From Thereva unica (taxonomy: Eukaryota > Arthropoda > Insecta > Diptera > Therevidae), in the NCBI GenBank assembly GCA_949987705.1, contig OX465283.1, positions 158,115,850-158,179,849 of the forward strand: a stretch of DNA of 64,000 nt. Reading direction: 5' to 3'. Positions 19,996 through 30,540 of this stretch are shown in pieces. Under the pieces are notes generated by a model. It did not search any database, had not been told where the DNA came from, and saw only the letters and a program-made list of their open reading frames with translations. Position numbers and translations under genes: made by a program. Each line of letters opens with the position of its first letter. The first letter of the stretch is position 1.

Positions 19996-22079
19996 GTAAA
20001 ATTTAAATAAACATTGCTTTTTACTGGAAAGGGGTACTGGAGTGTCGAAACTCTACATTACCTCCCAACAACTAGGCAGTGCCCAAGAAATAAGCAAGAT
20101 CCTTTTCCGTCTTTAACACATCAATAGTTCTCTCACACTTAATTACACCCAAAATGCCGCCCCCCCATTTTGACGCTAACAACGTCAATGTTGTTAACAC
20201 GTAACAACAAGAATACCACCATTTTGGAACCACCATCTTGAGTTTTTCACAAAAGTGTCAAATTGCATCGCCATTCTGTTAACCATTTGCGTGGTCAAAA
20301 TTGGCGTGCCCGCTGCTAATTACTAAGTACATACATATGTTTCACCGAGTTCAGTCATGACTTCATTATTTAGAAGAGAATTTATAAATTCGCCCATTTT
20401 GTTTGTTGATTAGTTCCGTATTATTCCATAAATTTCAGTTCTTCTGTCAAAATTCAAAAAGGATAAAAAGTGACATTTACACCAATTCGCACTCGTTCCA
20501 TGCAAAAACTGGCTTAAATCTTGTTCGCGCTGTAATAAAAGCCCAAAAAAACCTCACGGTCGTCTGGCTGCCGATTGTAGGCTTTCGAGAACAAAACAAA
20601 TGCAACAAACCCGACTGCACCCGGGGGGCATTGGCAGCGGCTGAACCCATAAAATTCGGCATAGCCAAAAGTGAAGGTCGCGGCGAGCATGAAGCGAAAG
20701 TGCAAGCAGAGGAGCCCCAGAAAGCTGGTCCATGCCTTAATTCCCCAAACCCCGGCGGGCGAATTTCAATTTCATTTTGGCTTCTTTCCATTTAATCAAA
20801 GCTCCGCCGAATTTCCCGTGGCGCAGTGGTATTGGTGCCAGCGAACGCACGGAATCTTTATGCTGGTTACAAATGGAACTCGAAACAGCGAGGCGGAAAG
20901 CCATACCAGAGCAGAGCATGCCAGCACGGCCCCCGAACGGAGGCAGACGAAAGCTTCCAAATTGCAGCCGAGCGGGGCCAATGTCCTCTCGAAAAGTTCC
21001 AGAGCGTCACATCAGCACGCCGCCAGCCGCCGCCACCCAAACACATCCAGAACGAGACGAAGTGAAAGTGAAACAAAATTGCGATTGCCAAAATTGCAGT
21101 CGATGTGTGAGTAGTGTGGCCTGACCTGGCTCAATGCCGTTCGTGTTGATGTACAATGCCCCCGAGGCAGCTGCTGTGTTTCGGCTGAATTTTTGGCGTC
21201 TGGCGCGGCGCGACGGACGCGAGAACAAGAGTCGCGGCGTGTGTGCTGCGGCCTGTCACTGTACGCGATCCGCCGTTTCGTTAATGAATGCGGTAAACGG
21301 GGATCACGGTGGTGCGCCTCCTTCCTGCATCCGCCATTCCTGACCAAGGCCAAGCAATTTCGGGTGAAGCTGGTCCTTGACATGTGTTGAGCTGAAGGCA
21401 ATGAATCTTTCGGGCGGTGTCGCTGTGTGCGTGAGTGCAATTGTTCACGCATCTCCGCTGGTGTGTTGGCTGTGTGAATGGGTGCGTGCGGCTCGTTTTG
21501 GGCTTTTTATATTTCGTGCAGGGGGCAGTTGCTTTTGTGTAAAATTCGTCTGAGAATTTTTCGGTTTCAAGGCCTGCGCTGTGCTGTCGCTTTCTGAGGT
21601 TGAAGCCATCTCGAGTTTGTTTGCCTTTCCAGGCTGCGATTTTGTTTGCTGGGCAAACAATAACAACAACCATGCGAGAACCTTGTGAATTTTATTTCAG
21701 CCAAAAAGGTTAAAGGCAGATAACGAAGTTATCTTGAGTGCGATTTCTGTGAGTGTGCCTTAAGAAAATTCGTTTACAGCGATTAGCTTTCAGGTATGCA
21801 CCGTAAGACGGACGCGATAATGGTGTTAGATTAAGACTTAAAAATAACAAACGCCAGGGAACTACAATTTATTTTTTCCGGGTCATTTTGATTAAGAAAC
21901 TTTGGAGCCATTGTGATGAAAAGACAATTATGATGCAACGGTTCGTTTTGAACGCGTTAATTCATCGATTTGAGGAGTGCTCTGGCAACGTCCGCGCATT
22001 ATTCGATGTAAATCCAAGTCGGGACATGAATTTCTTTAAAAACTGGCAAAGGTCATTAAGACTTTTTACAAATTCTTCA
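19996..22079. other. Transposon-free block with GC-rich core
   Basis: 20,560-21,680 is GC-rich, with many CpG, GCCGCCGCC, CACACAC and purine-rich words. Long frames open on both strands and in several registers (for example 20,671-21,114 plus and 21,012-21,452 minus). Their mutual overlap and biased composition argue that they are consequences of low stop density. A good 3' splice-site-like TTTTATTTCAG ends at 21,703. I call no exon. It is a candidate promoter, enhancer or untranslated first exon of a host gene. Confidence 0.35.
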
Positions 22080-22430
22080 AATTTTGCACATATTGTATTG
22101 TTCTACGACAATGCAATCTGACCATTTTGTAAAAAAATCAAAATGGCGGTTTCAAGATGGCAGCCGAATTTTGCAGTTGGGCTCCCCGACGCCCGACATG
22201 GGTCTCAAATGAAAGGGTATGACAAGAAGAATACAATTAGCTAATTATGGCGCTATTCAAAATTCAAAATGGCGGCCAACACAAAATGGTGGATTACGCT
22301 TTTTCTTCAAAACGCTCTCCGAATGAGTATCAAATAACAGTGTATGACGAGAATAGTACAGTAAGCTCTGTGTCGCCATTTTGAATGTAATAATGCGGTC
22401 ACTGCACAATGGCGGAAGACATATATTAGA
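22080..22430. repeat. AAAATGGCGG-type dispersed repeat
   Basis: Contains repeated CAAAATGGCGG, CCATTTTGTAAAAAAAT and TCAAATGAAAGG/TCAAATAACAG words, with the array of similar segments spaced about 100 bases apart. CCATTTTGTAAAAAAATTAA recurs at 28,923 and related text lies near 20,180 and 59,000, so it is an interspersed family. No coding capacity. Confidence 0.6.
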
Positions 22431-22715
22431 TTAAAAAGTATATCCTTATATCCTTCGGGAACCTTCTCAAATATATCCATCTAATGCTGTAAACATGCTA
22501 AGGGGGACTAACGAATCGCTTTTACACAGCGACTCTCATAGACGAACAGAATACATGGCTTTATATGACGTTGCAGATTCTGCAGACCGCTGCAAATCGA
22601 ATCGACCTAATCAAAAATAATTTAGTTGGTTAATTTTTCACAAGCCCGCACGCGGCGCATCTAGTGCGCATAACCAGCAAATAGCCATGCCACAAAAGTA
22701 TGCATTCGCCCTTCT

Positions 22716-23960
22716 TCAGGCACAGAAATCTACAAATTTGTTCGCTAGAGCCATGCACTCTCCTTCCACAGGCACGAAAATCAATATAAAAATTCCGGCT
22801 TCTTTGATCCAGTAGCTGCCGGTCTGAACGATAAGGCCTCGTAACAGATACGATGCTGTCTTACCGCTGTCTCTCGAACTCCATTCACTATTCTTTTCCA
22901 TTCTCAACAATTTTTGGCGACGTCTCGAACCTCGATAACTGATAATCGTTGATTTTTTAAGTCGCCCTCGATATTCTTTATCCAAGTTTTCTTCGATGCC
23001 GATCGCTGAATTCTTCCAGTATTCCGAACGGTCTCTCCAGAGAAATTTACGTGGCAAGCGGTTATCATCCATTCGGAAAACATGCCCAAACCGACGTTTT
23101 TGTATTTCTTTTTCGATCAGTGTCCGTTGATCGCACCTTTGTCTAACTGTCGTATTTAAAAGGCGATTGCGGAGTTAGACATTTAGAAGACCTCAGGCTT
23201 CTTAACGTCCGGCTTGAGCAGTGTCCACGTTTTCGAACCATAAAGAAGAATCGGAAGGATCAACGTTCGGTAAAGGCGTACTTTCGTTTTGATGCTAATA
23301 TTTGCTCGTTTCCATATGTGCCGCTTGGGCGAGGAGAATATTGCTGTTGCTTGGCCGATGCGGCTGTGAACGTCGGCCGTCGATACTACTTTCTTTTCCT
23401 CAACCAATGATCTCAAATATCTGAACAACGGAACCTGTTCGCTTTGGGTTCCATCGCGGTGAACACTGCCTCTCGATCCGTCCGTTGTGAGCACTTCGGT
23501 CTTTTCCGCACTATTTTTTAACCTGTATGGCCGGCTGAGGCGGAAAATGTCGTATAAGATGTCTGTTGCTTCGGCATCCGTGTCGGCGAAGACGGCGCTA
23601 TCGTCGGCGAATATCAATTCGGTTACGAACTTCACGTATAATCGCGTCGATTACAACGTTGAAAAAAACTGGCGAAGCAACGTCTTTCTGTGGGACACTA
23701 GTTTGAATCGGAAACTCCTCGGATAAGTCGCTCGAATACGAATGCTGCTGTTTGAGCTATCGTACGACGCTTGAAAAAGTTGGATGACTTTCAATGGCAC
23801 TTGTTCGGTTTCCAAGGCTCTCCACAAGCTGTTCCAATCGATGCAATCGAAAGCGGGTTTGAAATCGATGAAAACGAAGACAGTTCGTTTGTCGCAACGT
23901 ATTATTTCATCCATTAGGTGACGGAGAGCGAATATTTGATCCTCGATGTGTCTTAATCCC
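22716..23960 (-). mobile_element. LINE reverse transcriptase and C-terminal region remnant
   Basis: From high to low coordinate: motif A, VFIDFKPAFDCIDWNSLWRA (23,890-23,820), then IQLFQASYD and SSIRIRATYPRSF, a damaged motif B region, then TELIFADDSAVFADT with the F-A-D-D motif C (near 23,610), LVEEKKVVSTADVHSRIGQA, and YRTLILPILLYGSKTWTLLK (near 23,230). In a further frame comes MDDNRLPRKFLWRDRSEYW (23,070), the segment that follows the thumb. This motif set fits an RTE/CR1-related LINE family common in invertebrates. Frame changes occur near 23,650 and 23,150. The endonuclease half is absent here, but the element at 54.3-55.3 kb could be the same family's endonuclease half. Confidence 0.8.
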
Positions 23961-24049
23961 GCTTGTTCTTTCCGGCTCGTTTGCTCTCAATGTTTCGCGC
24001 AACAGGCAGGAACATTTATAAACGCATTCGCATCGGCATAGACCATTTC

Positions 24050-24105
24050 AAGCATGAGTGTTGTTTTACCAGGCAGTCCCCTAGCTAACTACTAACCACG
24101 TCCAA
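24050..24105 (-). mobile_element. 5S rRNA-derived short repeat, truncated copy
   Basis: On the minus strand the order TTGGACGTGGTTAGTAGTTA, GGGGACTGCCTGGTAAAACA, ACACTC follows the 3' third of 5S rRNA, including its C-box. The 5S 5' part is missing. The adjoining plus-strand sequence 23,990-24,050, with TAAACGCATTCGCATCGGC, probably belongs to the repeat body. Confidence 0.65.
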
Positions 24106-24587
24106 TAAAATATTGTTTGACGTTTCCTTCTTTCTACACAATGTTTAAAGCCCCAAAATTGCCCCCTTCCCTAGTCTAGAAAAAGTGCATGCATGTTGCG
24201 GGGCACTTGAGCAGTCACTCAACAAGAATCTCCTTTAGTTCTATATTCTAAGGGCCTTTTCGAGGGTCAGTGTTATTTGGCTCGTACGCTGCAGCATACG
24301 CCGAGTGACGAATTTAGCTGGCGGCTAAACAATCGAAAGGCTACGATGCTACTTTCTGGAGTTCGCATAACTGTGTCAAAAATTTTGTGTGGGATTTAGC
24401 CATATCTTATGGCTCTCATTTATACACAGATCGACGGCAGGCCGTTGCCTGAAAGTTTTCGCCTTGAGGCCAAGTATCACCACACACGCAACAACGCGGC
24501 TAGGTTGTGACAGTTACTTCCTTCTCTTCTCTCTATTTTCCGGCTAGAGCTGCTGTTCGACATTCACTCTATACGAAAAAATACATT

Positions 24588-24645
24588 GTCGACAGTACAA
24601 AGGGACTTTCCCTAAGCCTCTAGTCTGTCACATAAAAAAAACCGC
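24588..24645 (+). mobile_element. Solo LINE 3' tail (family A type)
   Basis: GTCGACAGTACAAAGGGA, then CCCTAAGCCTCTAGTCTGTC and ACATAAAAAAAA match the tail at 12,610-12,660 and, even more closely, 37,155-37,212. No RT text precedes it, so it is probably a severely 5'-truncated insertion. Confidence 0.6.
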
Positions 24646-25147
24646 CAATTGTATGTGGCCTGCAATCTAAGAAAACTGACAAAAATCTTTGTGTTTGGGC
24701 ATTTAACGTTAGTTCATGCCTGAAGAACTGAACTTGTATTCACTGAATTTGAATTTACGGCAAGAATTTGCGCCGTATCCAATCGGAATGGAAAGAAAGT
24801 CGCGCAAACCATCCACACTCACGTTCGTGTGTGTTAATGGCGTGAGTCTGGAGCCGCCTTGATGTTCTCGTTGAGGCCATGAACATTTTTGCACTCGAAT
24901 TAAGAACCTACTACGCTTAGCTGTCGTCTTCCCCTGCGAATCTGTAAGGAATCATGACTTTATCTGCATGCGACGGCCTGACAGGCGGATATCTGAAGTA
25001 TCTTCCCTCAGTCAGACTGAGTAATCTGTGGCCCGTGCAGGCAGGCTTGGTCCAAGATGCTACTGCCTACCGGATGCCTGTAAGTGGGTTCTTTAGTGGA
25101 GAAACATGTGGCCGTCGGAAGTCGTTTCGCTGCTCTCCACCTATGCC
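24646..25147. other. Stretch without recognised gene
   Basis: Frames on both strands at 24,709-25,250 carry no known domain. Nothing else is supported here. Confidence 0.35.
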
Positions 25148-25199
25148 GACTGTATCCGCCATATTGGATGTACTGTGGCCGCCATATTGGATGTACCAT
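25148..25199. repeat. Two-unit tandem repeat
   Basis: GCCATATTGGATGTAC occurs twice, 26 bases apart (about 25,158 and 25,182), with intervening TGTGGCC. This is a short local duplication. Confidence 0.7.
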
Positions 25200-25259
25200 A
25201 AAATTGAATGTATTATATTGCATTGTCTTCAGAAACAACGGTATGGATGAAATTTGACC

Positions 25260-25440
25260 GGATATACGGAGGTAGTCGAAAAATACATCGCTCCCCCACA
25301 GAAGGACACCAATCTAGCTTTTGGCGGTTTACTTCCATATTTCGACACCCTCATTTTGCGCTCACTTCATCTAGGAACTCATTTATAAATAGAACTAGTC
25401 CACTGTGGAATGATCTTTCCCAATGAGCTCCCTATATCGA
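25260..25440 (+). mobile_element. LINE C-terminal fragment
   Basis: The plus strand reads SSRNSFINRTSPLWNDLSQ followed by a stop and, in the next frame, further C-terminal-like text. It corresponds to the FINRTTRLWNSLP segment at 12.4 kb and FMNRITQLWNNLP at 58.5 kb. It is a relative of family A with no RT remaining. Confidence 0.6.
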
Positions 25441-26376
25441 GGAGTTGCCTTTATACATACCCTGCAGATTCCTTGTAACTATAAGGATAATGCACCATTA
25501 AGCGACCGAAGATTGGTAGTGCCATATAAAAAACAAAAGAATGCGATCAAATCTTGGAACGGTAGGACAAAGACTTAAGTCATAATCCAAAATTAACCCA
25601 TCACACAGCCATCCTACGAGCCTTTCTTGAAAATGATCTGTTCACTAATTAATCCTCTTTCTCATATGTTACGATATGAAAGCTGCGCGACTTGGGTTGC
25701 ACTTTGAAAATTGGATAAAGCAAGATTTCTTTCTTTAATTGTAACATTTCACTGCGAGATGGCACTGCTTAAAAGGAAATATTATTTCAACAGAAACTTA
25801 ACATAAACTAAACTTGTCCGTAAAGAGCAAAAATCGTTAAGTCAAAGTGAAGAGAGAAAGGCCGTCGTGGGTTACCAAGCAATTTGAACTCGAATCCCGA
25901 GGCCTTTTTGCTGCATTTGTTAAGATTAAAAGTTGATATTTGCCAGTGCGTTCTTTTATTATTTCCACCCCCTAAATGTCCCTCCCATCCCCCTTTTATG
26001 CGCCCGCAAATCTTGACAAAATCCCTTTTTTATATAACATATCTTCGTCGTTTATTACACCACACTCGTGCGACCATTTGTGCACAAACAAAACCCGTTT
26101 CAGCTTAGGGCTAAATATTGTTTTGTCACATCTTTGATTTGTTATGCACTGGCGCAGCCAAAGGACAGTGACTTTGAATGATAGCGTTCCGCACACTTTT
26201 ATTTGTCAAATCGTTGGTGGGAAATTTAATTCTACAATCGTCTCGTACTAAGTGGGGAAGTTGCCTTGACAAAAATGTGAAATTAGAGGAGAATTATCGG
26301 TGGTGTGTGGATTCTTATTAATTATCAGTTTTTGATACCCTGTGGGATTTAAAAGCCAACAGGACAGGACGACTTT

Positions 26377-26484
26377 GGGTGAATTCAAAAACTCATCACT
26401 GCAGAATTCAGCTACAGACTTCAATTTGAAGTCTGTAGCTGAATTCTGCAGTGATGCGGCAGTGATGAGTTTTTGAATTCACCC
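26377..26484. mobile_element. 108-bp palindromic MITE (GGGTGAATTC type)
   Basis: Perfect 25-base terminal inverted repeats begin GGGTGAATTCAAAAACTCAT. Inside them is a second perfect palindrome, with 28-base arms around a single T at 26,425, whose tip reads ACTTCAATTTGAAGT. A short GCAGTGATG copy is duplicated on the right side of CGG. TTT flanks both ends. The ends are shared with 27,201-27,268. Confidence 0.85.
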
Positions 26485-26559
26485 TTTTACTGTCTGAGAA
26501 AGTAGCGATGTTTTAGGAGCTCTATTAATACGAGAGTCGATAGGCGAAGCACAAGGTCT

Positions 26560-26880
26560 GCTGGCTTAAACGCAGCGTCCTCGCTAGAGTCTTCTTCTTC
26601 TGTACTACTTCTCTGCCTGTTTTTGCTTCACTAATCACCTCCAAAGTAGCCTTGTCAAACGCATCGTCAATATCTGCGAAAACACAAAGGCAGATTTCCT
26701 CCCCAGGAGGAACTCTCGATATCTCTCACTAGCACGTAGATAGCAATCTCTGAAGATCTGCCTGGCCGCCAGGCAAATTGCAAGCAGGGGAGTGGGTTCG
26801 CTGTAGGGCCCTCCCTCGTTTTCAGTAAAAAGGAAGAGAAGCAATGGGTCGATGGAATTTTGATTCTTTCGCCTTAGCAC
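26560..26880 (-). mobile_element. LINE reverse transcriptase motif A scrap
   Basis: One minus-strand frame reads CVFADIDDAFDKATLEVISE, matching the F-x-D-I-x-x-A-F-D-x-x-T/S motif A of Jockey- or R1-like RTs. The sequence before it, in another frame, is poorly recognisable. No motif B or C was seen. Confidence 0.5.
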
Positions 26881-27200
26881 CTCAGAATATGGGTAGCCTC
26901 AAAAGTGCCCCAGAATAATGACAGCAGAATTGGTAGGATCTCTTTCAAGCCCTTATGAAGGAGAGCCCGAAACATTTGTTTTTCTCAGCTGCTTTGAAAG
27001 GCTTGAAAGTGGTCCATTCGATCTTGCATTCAGTGGAAATCCTGATTTTTCAAGCCTTTGTTCCTATTGTAAAGGGGGGGAGCAGAAACTACCTCCGATC
27101 CAGTGGTACGTTCTAATGCCAATTTTGAGTAAGTAACCCTGACAATGCTCAGTAGTAGCAGTAATTATTTGTAGAAATCTATCAATCGTGAGATGCATTT

Positions 27201-27268
27201 GGGTGAATTCAAAAATTCAACATTGAATTTTGCAGTGTTCCGGCAATGTTGAATTTTTTAATTGACCC
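27201..27268. mobile_element. 68-bp palindromic MITE (GGGTGAATTC type)
   Basis: GGGTGAATTCAAAAATTCAA and the inverse TTGAATTTTTTAATTGACCC flank a short core with GCAGTGTTCCGGCAATG. The ends and the GCAGTG..CCGGCA core match the 108-bp element at 26,377, but the inner palindrome is absent. TTT flanks both ends here too. Confidence 0.8.
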
Positions 27269-27430
27269 TTTTTTGTTTCACGCGAGGTTTTCAGCAACCG
27301 TCTATTTAATCAGGTTTTCATAATTCTAAAAAGGAAAGATATTCAGAAAAGACTGATATTCGACAAAAGCTTAGGTGAAAATATACTAAGAAAGCACCAA
27401 ACAAAGCCAATTGTAACACAAAAAAAATAG

Positions 27431-27580
27431 AAAAGCTCTTGTTTTGAATTTGTTTTGTGAGCTTTTTCCCAAAAAAACTGCGATTTCTCTATTAAGTATA
27501 GCATTGAAAAATCACAGTTTTGTTTTGTTTTTAAGAAAAAGCTCGAAAAGCTCGCAAAAAATCAAAAGAAAAGCTTTTCG
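27431..27580. mobile_element. AT-rich fold-back element
   Basis: The left arm (AAAAGCTCTTGTTTTGAATT, GTGAGCTTTTTCCC, AAAACTGCGATTT) is the imperfect inverse of the right arm (AAATCACAGTTTTG, GAAAAAGCTCG, GCTCGCAAAA, AAAAGCTTTT). The hinge is near 27,495. It is an imperfect hairpin of about 150 bp with no coding capacity. Confidence 0.55.
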
Positions 27581-28589
27581 GTAGAACAGGTGACAAACAA
27601 ATGAATAAAACTGCCGAAAACCGGTTTTCAAAGAAAAAACTCAAAATAAAAGCTTTTAATCAAAAATATTCTGAAAAAGGGTGGGTTTGAAACTAGTTTT
27701 TAAGGTACCACCCCACTTGTCACTTTATCGACAATGTTCAAGAGGCATATGCACTGGAGCGCACCATCTAAACTGGCTCCTACCGGGAACACCAACTGGA
27801 GGAGACAAGACGCAATATCGAGAACGTTGGAAGACAAAGCTCTTGGTGAAGCCAAAGCTCAGAAAGGGCCTTAACGCTGATGATGAAGATGAGTCTATAG
27901 ACGTACTTTGCCCATGTGTTAGGAACTCATTTATTGAAAGATGAGTTATACCCTGTAGTCGTGTGCAGACACTAGGCTGGGTGTTCCAAAAGGCCAACCT
28001 AGAAAAAGAAATCAAAATTCGAACTTAACACTACCATTATAAACAAGTCGTCCCAGCAGCTGCAAGGCAATGCTCCGGGACTCTAGAGAATAGCTGGCTC
28101 GTCGGAGGGGTCGTGAGGAGTGAGACTCCGGAGGTCTTACATTAAATTTGTTCACCATCACTTACTTGAACGGGTGAGCCCTCTACTGGAAGTGGACTGA
28201 GAAACCTTGGAGAGAACGCTGCGGGTAACTAAACACTCAAGTTCGACTGACCGGGGATCATCTTCAAGCGCTATGCCATCCTATCGTTGCTTTATCCACA
28301 CATCCTATTACCAATATCGAACAAACACCTGAAAGATATTAAAATCAATTTTCAAAATTAGAGTAGCATGCCACAGAAAATCAACGTAAAAACTCCAACA
28401 CATTCAATTTAATTGAACTCACATTCACACGAAGGTTTTCGTTGATACAGTTCCCTCCGAAGCTGAACTAAACACAGCTTTTTCTGAACCGAACAGAGGG
28501 ATATAACAAGTCGAACATAGAGAAATTTTCCGTATCCACCATATTCTCTTCAGCTCTTAAAATCATATCAATTAAATGAACACTTTGGA

Positions 28590-28960
28590 AAATATCAAAA
28601 TTGCCTTGGCAAAATTTTGAATTTATTAGTTTTGATCATGCATTCGTTATTTGCAACCTTAAAACCCTCCAGATTTCGATTTTCATTCGAATCGGAACAC
28701 AATTGGTAAACTTATCGGCCATATAGATGCGGCCATTTTGAATTTATAAGCTTTGATCGTACATTCGTTATTTGCTACCTCAAAAAACTCCAGATACCAA
28801 CTTTCACTGAAATCGTAACACAATTTGCAAATTCATATTTGGGTGGCCATTTTGAATTTCAGCCATTTTTCGGGTAATCAAGTGGCGCACAGTGTATGTA
28901 TAGTTCGCGTGATAATGCAACCTGGCCATTTTGTAAAAAAATTAATATTTATGGCGATTT
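28590..28960. repeat. Two-unit direct repeat of a dispersed family
   Basis: Two units about 120 bases apart share GATC(A/G)T(G/A)CATTCGTTATTTGC, CTCCAGAT, TTTCA, AATCG and GGCCATTTTGAATTT words. The family continues in CCATTTTGTAAAAAAATTAA (28,923). Related text lies at 22,080 and 58,900-59,050. Confidence 0.65.
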
Positions 28961-29202
28961 GGAAAATATCAAAACAACTAAGTCGACTCAACTCAGTAAT
29001 GCTACCAAATGTTGTAATACTTAGAAGTGAAACATCAAGCACTGCTTCTAAAGAAGCGTTACAGTGAATAGTTAACCTTGCATATTTTTGTATTGCCATT
29101 GGTGTGGGGGGGGGGTATGACCAGTTACTAAAATATGAAACGACGAAACACGAAAACCGGAAGTCCGATCCTTTTCAGGATCAAATTAGTAGTGTCGTTT
29201 TA

Positions 29203-29608
29203 AAGCTGGAAATACATAATTGCGTTGCATTGCATTGCAACACTTGATTGGATTTAACTGCAATGCATTACATTATATAGATTTGACACATAAATGCGTT
29301 GCGTGTTGGCACTTAAATGCGTTTTGAAATTTGACATCATGTTGAATTTGTGTTCAATCAAAATCCGTTTTTAATATATTACTGAGTTAATCTGAGTTAA
29401 TAATATTTTTGCACATAAAAACAAGACCAATTTGACACAGTATTGAATGCGTCGTATGCGTAAAAGCTGAGTTAAACAACTGTTGCATTGCTTGCGATGC
29501 ATTGAAGGTGGTGCAGCTTTAATAGGTCTGCCATCATTGAAATATTCAGTGTTAACTTGATCTGTCAACGCATTCATGCAACGCAATGCAATTATGTACT
29601 TCCAGCTT
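29203..29608. mobile_element. MITE with about 30-bp inverted ends
   Basis: The left end AAGCTGGAAATACATAATTG matches the inverse of the right end CAATTATGTACTTCCAGCTT, with few mismatches over about 30 bases. The interior holds many TGCATTGC and CATTGCAA words and no coding capacity. It abuts the next MITE directly. Confidence 0.6.
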
Positions 29609-29815
29609 AAGTCGGCTCTACACAGATCATCCAATCGTTGATCGTTGATCGCTTGACTGTAGAACGCATCGTATGGCCGATGCTCGAACTGCGAGTTTCT
29701 TATATCAAGCGGCTAATGTTTTGGACACGTTCGGGCTGATGTCGATGTTGACTCAATCGTTGGAAGCCAACATTCGAATGAAATGCTCACGGCATCGTGT
29801 AGACCCGGCTTTATA
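29608..29815. mobile_element. Short MITE, mariner/Tc1-like ends
   Basis: AGTCGGCTCTACACAGAT at the left and ATCGTGTAGACCCGGCTT at the right are inverted repeats of about 18 bases. TA lies immediately outside both ends (29,608-29,609 and 29,812-29,813), consistent with a TA target duplication. It is about 200 bp and non-coding. Confidence 0.6.
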
Positions 29816-30404
29816 ATGTATATTCGATTTTTTTAGGGATGCCAAATTGTGAATTTGTTGGCGCCAATGTTGCAAAATTGATGACCTTATTTAGAGCTTT
29901 TTTGGGGGAAATAATATTGAGGTCGCCATGGGACAAGCTCTTCACAGGGTGCCAACTACCTGGGAACGTCAAAATCTATGTGCACGAGACGTATTCTGAA
30001 TATAATTGGCTAGGTGTCTGTTGTGCACCGTAGTACAAAATTTTTCCGATAGGTGGTGCTCAACTTTGAATTTTAAAACAAGCTGTAGGTAACATTTTTT
30101 TGCTCCCAAAATCATGTTTTGCAGATTTTGTTGTTTGTTTCATTATACCCTTTTCTTATCTCGAACTATGCACCCATAATTTTTTTTAAATTAAAAGTCG
30201 TTGCAACGCACGCGGGTTTTTACTTGTCTATAATAAAATTAATTGAAGAAGTTAAGTGATTGAGCTAAAGTGCCATTTCAACTCAACAACAATTCAACTC
30301 GACTCCCATTGAAACTTAGTAATATTTGTTGTGAAGAATAGTGACTAGCACATCCTAGCTCGTATGAGTGAAGAAATCCCTACTTGGAAAGCTCTCTTTG
30401 GTAA
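29816..30404. other. Stretch without recognised gene
   Basis: A plus-strand frame at 29,839-30,033 has no known domain. The rest is AT-rich with no clear structure. Confidence 0.35.
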
Positions 30405-30540
30405 GATCTACGGTGAGGGAGATCCAACCTCCTTTGGAAGGATGGCGTAGATCATAATGCTAAAGGTTGTTGAACTGGATGAAATTTGGTGAGGGCAGAA
30501 CCGAATCCCGTTCGTGTAGAACCGTTAAGTATGAAAAAGT
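30405..30540 (+). mobile_element. RTE-like LINE C-terminal scrap
   Basis: Similar to 12,820-13,015 at the nucleotide level: GGAAGGATGGCGTAGA(T/C)CA, AACTGGATGA, then a GAACCGAATCCCG word and an A/G-rich end. It encodes the W-K-D-G-V-D segment with frameshifts. Confidence 0.55.

Noticed and set aside
20671..21673. Frames of 110-147 codons on both strands as host genes
   Set aside because: They overlap each other in several registers in GC-rich DNA with few stops, and none shows a recognisable domain or supporting splice structure.
24050..24105. Functional 5S rRNA gene
   Set aside because: Only the 3' third is similar to 5S, with many substitutions. The other copies are also too diverged to be functional rRNA.
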